Assembly: GCA_007050995.1 (NCBI GenBank)
Contig: VJOU01000003.1
Coordinates: 124,001 to 188,000 of the forward strand
Reading direction: 5' to 3'
Length of the DNA stretch: 64,000 nucleotides
From: Glycocaulis profundi
GTDB taxonomy: Bacteria > Pseudomonadota > Alphaproteobacteria > Caulobacterales > Maricaulaceae
Below the pieces are notes generated by a model. It worked only from the letters and a program-made list of their open reading frames with translations, searched no databases and was not told the origin of the DNA. Every line of letters begins with the position of its first letter. The stretch's first letter is position 1. The translations under genes and the position numbers were made by a program. Shown piece after piece: positions 62,836 through 64,000 of the stretch.

Positions 62836-63234
62836 TCAAGGCTCGCGCCGCTCCCGGCGGGCGTCAAGCCAGCCGAAGAAGAGCAGCGCGACGCCCACGA
62901 AGCCGGGGAAAGCGGCCACGCCCGCCATGATGGGGAAGGTGCTGGCCGGCGCGCCCACCGCGCCCGCGGTGATGTCGATCATCCAGCCCAGCACCATGAA
63001 GGCCAGGGCGATCGCGATCAGCACGGCGCCCGATTTGAGGTTGGAATTGCCGTCGTCACCGCGGCGTCCACCCAGCGCGATGACCGTCTCGGGCGTCAGC
63101 GGGCTTCCCGCGCGCACCGCCTCGCGGATGGTTTCATGCAGGTGCTTCTTTCCGGACGACCGGGCCATGAAGACCACGGCCACGATGCCGAAAATCATCG
63201 CGAAAAAGCTGAGGGGAACCAGAATTTCGACCAT
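62836..63234 (-). CDS. DUF6249-like small membrane protein
   Basis: Protein of 132 residues with three spans (about residues 3-22, 72-92 and 104-124). Between the first two lies a soluble segment with 'KKHLHETIREAVRAGSPLTPETV', the characteristic motif of DUF6249-type proteins often next to ECF sigma genes. AAGGAG 8 bases upstream fixes the ATG at 63234. Probably the first gene of the sigma/anti-sigma unit. Confidence 0.75.
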   Translation of the reverse strand: MVEILVPLSFFAMIFGIVAVVFMARSSGKKHLHETIREAVRAGSPLTPETVIALGGRRGDDGNSNLKSGAVLIAIALAFMVLGWMIDITAGAVGAPASTFPIMAGVAAFPGFVGVALLFFGWLDARRERREP

Positions 63235-63259
63235 CGATGCGTCTCCTTGCCGGGCGCGT

Positions 63260-63294
63260 GTCCGCGCGCTTCTGACAGACAGATGCGCGCGGAC
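63260..63294. repeat. Perfect 10-base inverted repeat
   Basis: GTCCGCGCGC (63260-63269) and GCGCGCGGAC (63285-63294), with a 15-base loop, between the VOC gene and the DUF6249-like gene. It may be a terminator stem without a T-run or a regulatory hairpin. Confidence 0.4.
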
Positions 63295-63332
63295 CCGCAA
63301 TCAGATGCAGGCTCGGAGAGGAATATCCCGCG

Positions 63333-63737
63333 TCACTCGCAGTTGACCATCCACGCCACGCCGAAGCGGTCCTTCGCCATGCCGAAGCGGCGCGCCCAGA
63401 AGGTCTGGCCGATGGGCATGGTCACGCTGCCGCCCTCGCTGAGACCGGCGAAGACGCGCTCGGCCTCCTCGGGGTCGTCCACGTGCAGGGATATATGCGT
63501 GCCGCCGGGCGGGTCGAAGGGCTGGCCGCCATTGTCGGACGCCATCAGCCGGACATCGCCTGCGCTCAGGCAGGCATGCATGACCTGCTCGCGGACGGCG
63601 TCTGGGACCGGCTCATCGCCGGGCATCTGGGAGAAACGCATGATCTCCAGTTCGCCGCCGATCACGGACTGGTAGGCGCGCATCGCCTCCTCGCAGTTTC
63701 CGCCGAAGATCAGATAGGGATGGGCCTGAAGGGTCAT
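63333..63737 (-). CDS. VOC family protein (PhnB-like)
   Basis: Protein of 134 residues of the vicinal-oxygen-chelate fold, PhnB/3-demethylubiquinone methyltransferase-like group: 'YLIFGGNCEEAMRAYQSVIGGELEIMRFSQMP', 'HACLSAGDVRLMASDN', 'HISLHVDDPEEAERVFAGLSEGG' and 'FWARRFGMAKDRFGVAWMVN'. Function in this group is not established. It follows the DUF1428 gene by about 10 bases on the same strand. Confidence 0.9.
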   Translation of the reverse strand: MTLQAHPYLIFGGNCEEAMRAYQSVIGGELEIMRFSQMPGDEPVPDAVREQVMHACLSAGDVRLMASDNGGQPFDPPGGTHISLHVDDPEEAERVFAGLSEGGSVTMPIGQTFWARRFGMAKDRFGVAWMVNCE

Positions 63738-63747
63738 CGCCGCCTCC

Positions 63748-64000
63748 TCACGCCGTCTTTTCGACGATGGGGCGGAACCCGCCCCAGAACATGCGCTTGC
63801 CGTCGAAGGGCATGGACTGCGGGCCCATGTCCTTCATGCGCGGGTCGGCCATGACCTTGGCCATCACCTCGTCGCGGTGCTCGCGGGAGCGATAGACCGC
63901 ATAGGCGAACACCACCGTCTCGCCCGGCTCGCGCTTGACCGCCCGGAAGAAGTCGGTCGTCTCGCCTTCAGGCACGTCGTCGGCGACCGCCTCCATGTAG
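63748..64000 (-). CDS. DUF1428 family protein (5' part beyond window end)
   Basis: The last 84 residues of a DUF1428 protein: 'VKREPGETVVFAYAVYRSREHRDEVMAKVMADPRMKDM' and 'MPFDGKRMFWGGF' match the family closely. The frame is open to the window edge, and family members have about 40 more residues before this point, so the true start lies outside. The Met codon at 63996 is internal. Ferredoxin-like dimeric alpha/beta-barrel fold, function unknown. Confidence 0.85.
   Translation of the reverse strand, partial: YMEAVADDVPEGETTDFFRAVKREPGETVVFAYAVYRSREHRDEVMAKVMADPRMKDMGPQSMPFDGKRMFWGGFRPIVEKTA

Noticed and set aside
1-64000. tRNA, rRNA, CRISPR, insertion sequence or prophage features
   Set aside because: Looked for cloverleaf ends, regularly spaced repeats, transposase motifs and integrases by eye; none were seen. 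A covariance-model search would be needed to exclude small RNAs.

Overview
The window is high-GC DNA that reads as chromosome of an alphaproteobacterium, most likely a Caulobacterales/Maricaulales (Hyphomonadaceae-like) marine or hydrocarbon/biofilm-type organism. This is inference from gene content: a TIGR01782-type TonB-dependent receptor beside flavin-dependent halogenases, PhoX, the pdxH / J-domain / aroC neighbourhood, TIGR02301, DUF1499 and BdhA-patatin pairs. No rRNA, tRNA, CRISPR array, insertion sequence or prophage was seen. Genes are closely packed, often with 4-base start/stop overlaps.

Layout. 1-1.7 kb: 3' part of sppA. 1.7-7.2 kb: a DUF3667 membrane protein and an oligopeptide ABC transporter (lipoprotein OppA, permeases OppB/OppC, no ATPases in the window). 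7.3-21.9 kb: housekeeping and accessory genes, including an ATP-grasp-like/MBL pair, an HSDL2-like SDR, lepB with a YbjQ-like partner, a YceI-cytochrome b561-YceI operon, a DmdC-type acyl-CoA dehydrogenase, a soluble MCP-Cache protein, an OmpA-family protein, Tat-exported PhoX, tsaC and a GrlR-like gene. 21.9-37.3 kb: an FAD-linked 2-hydroxyacid dehydrogenase, yaaA, bdhA plus patatin, a DUF418 protein, a large coiled-coil membrane protein, pdxH, a J-domain protein, aroC, an HMCES-type peptidase, Nudix, FemAB-like and HIT proteins.

37.3-57.3 kb is the most distinctive part: a hemicellulose (xylan/beta-glucan) utilisation locus. It carries D-mannonate dehydratase (glucuronate branch), GH9, GH3 (lipoprotein), a JmjC/cupin protein, GH10 xylanase, a large TonB-dependent receptor, four tandem tryptophan-halogenase-family genes (one of which has lost the catalytic residues), a low-GC GIY-YIG gene and a GH43 xylosidase. 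Near-perfect LacI-type operators (core TAGCGCTA) occur upstream of the receptor, upstream of GH43 and inside the first codons of GH9, so these scattered units probably form one regulon. The regulator itself is not in the window. The receptor would import oligosaccharides released by the glycosidases. The job of the halogenase/cupin set is unknown and is the best candidate for undescribed biology here.

57.3-64 kb: the yfgM-like/bamB/der operon, panB, an ECF sigma factor with a putative anti-sigma protein and a DUF6249-like membrane protein, a VOC-family protein, and the 3' part of a DUF1428 gene cut by the window end. Several non-coding palindromic or dispersed repeats lie in intergenic gaps (10.3-10.5, 12.4-12.6 and 40.5-40.6 kb).
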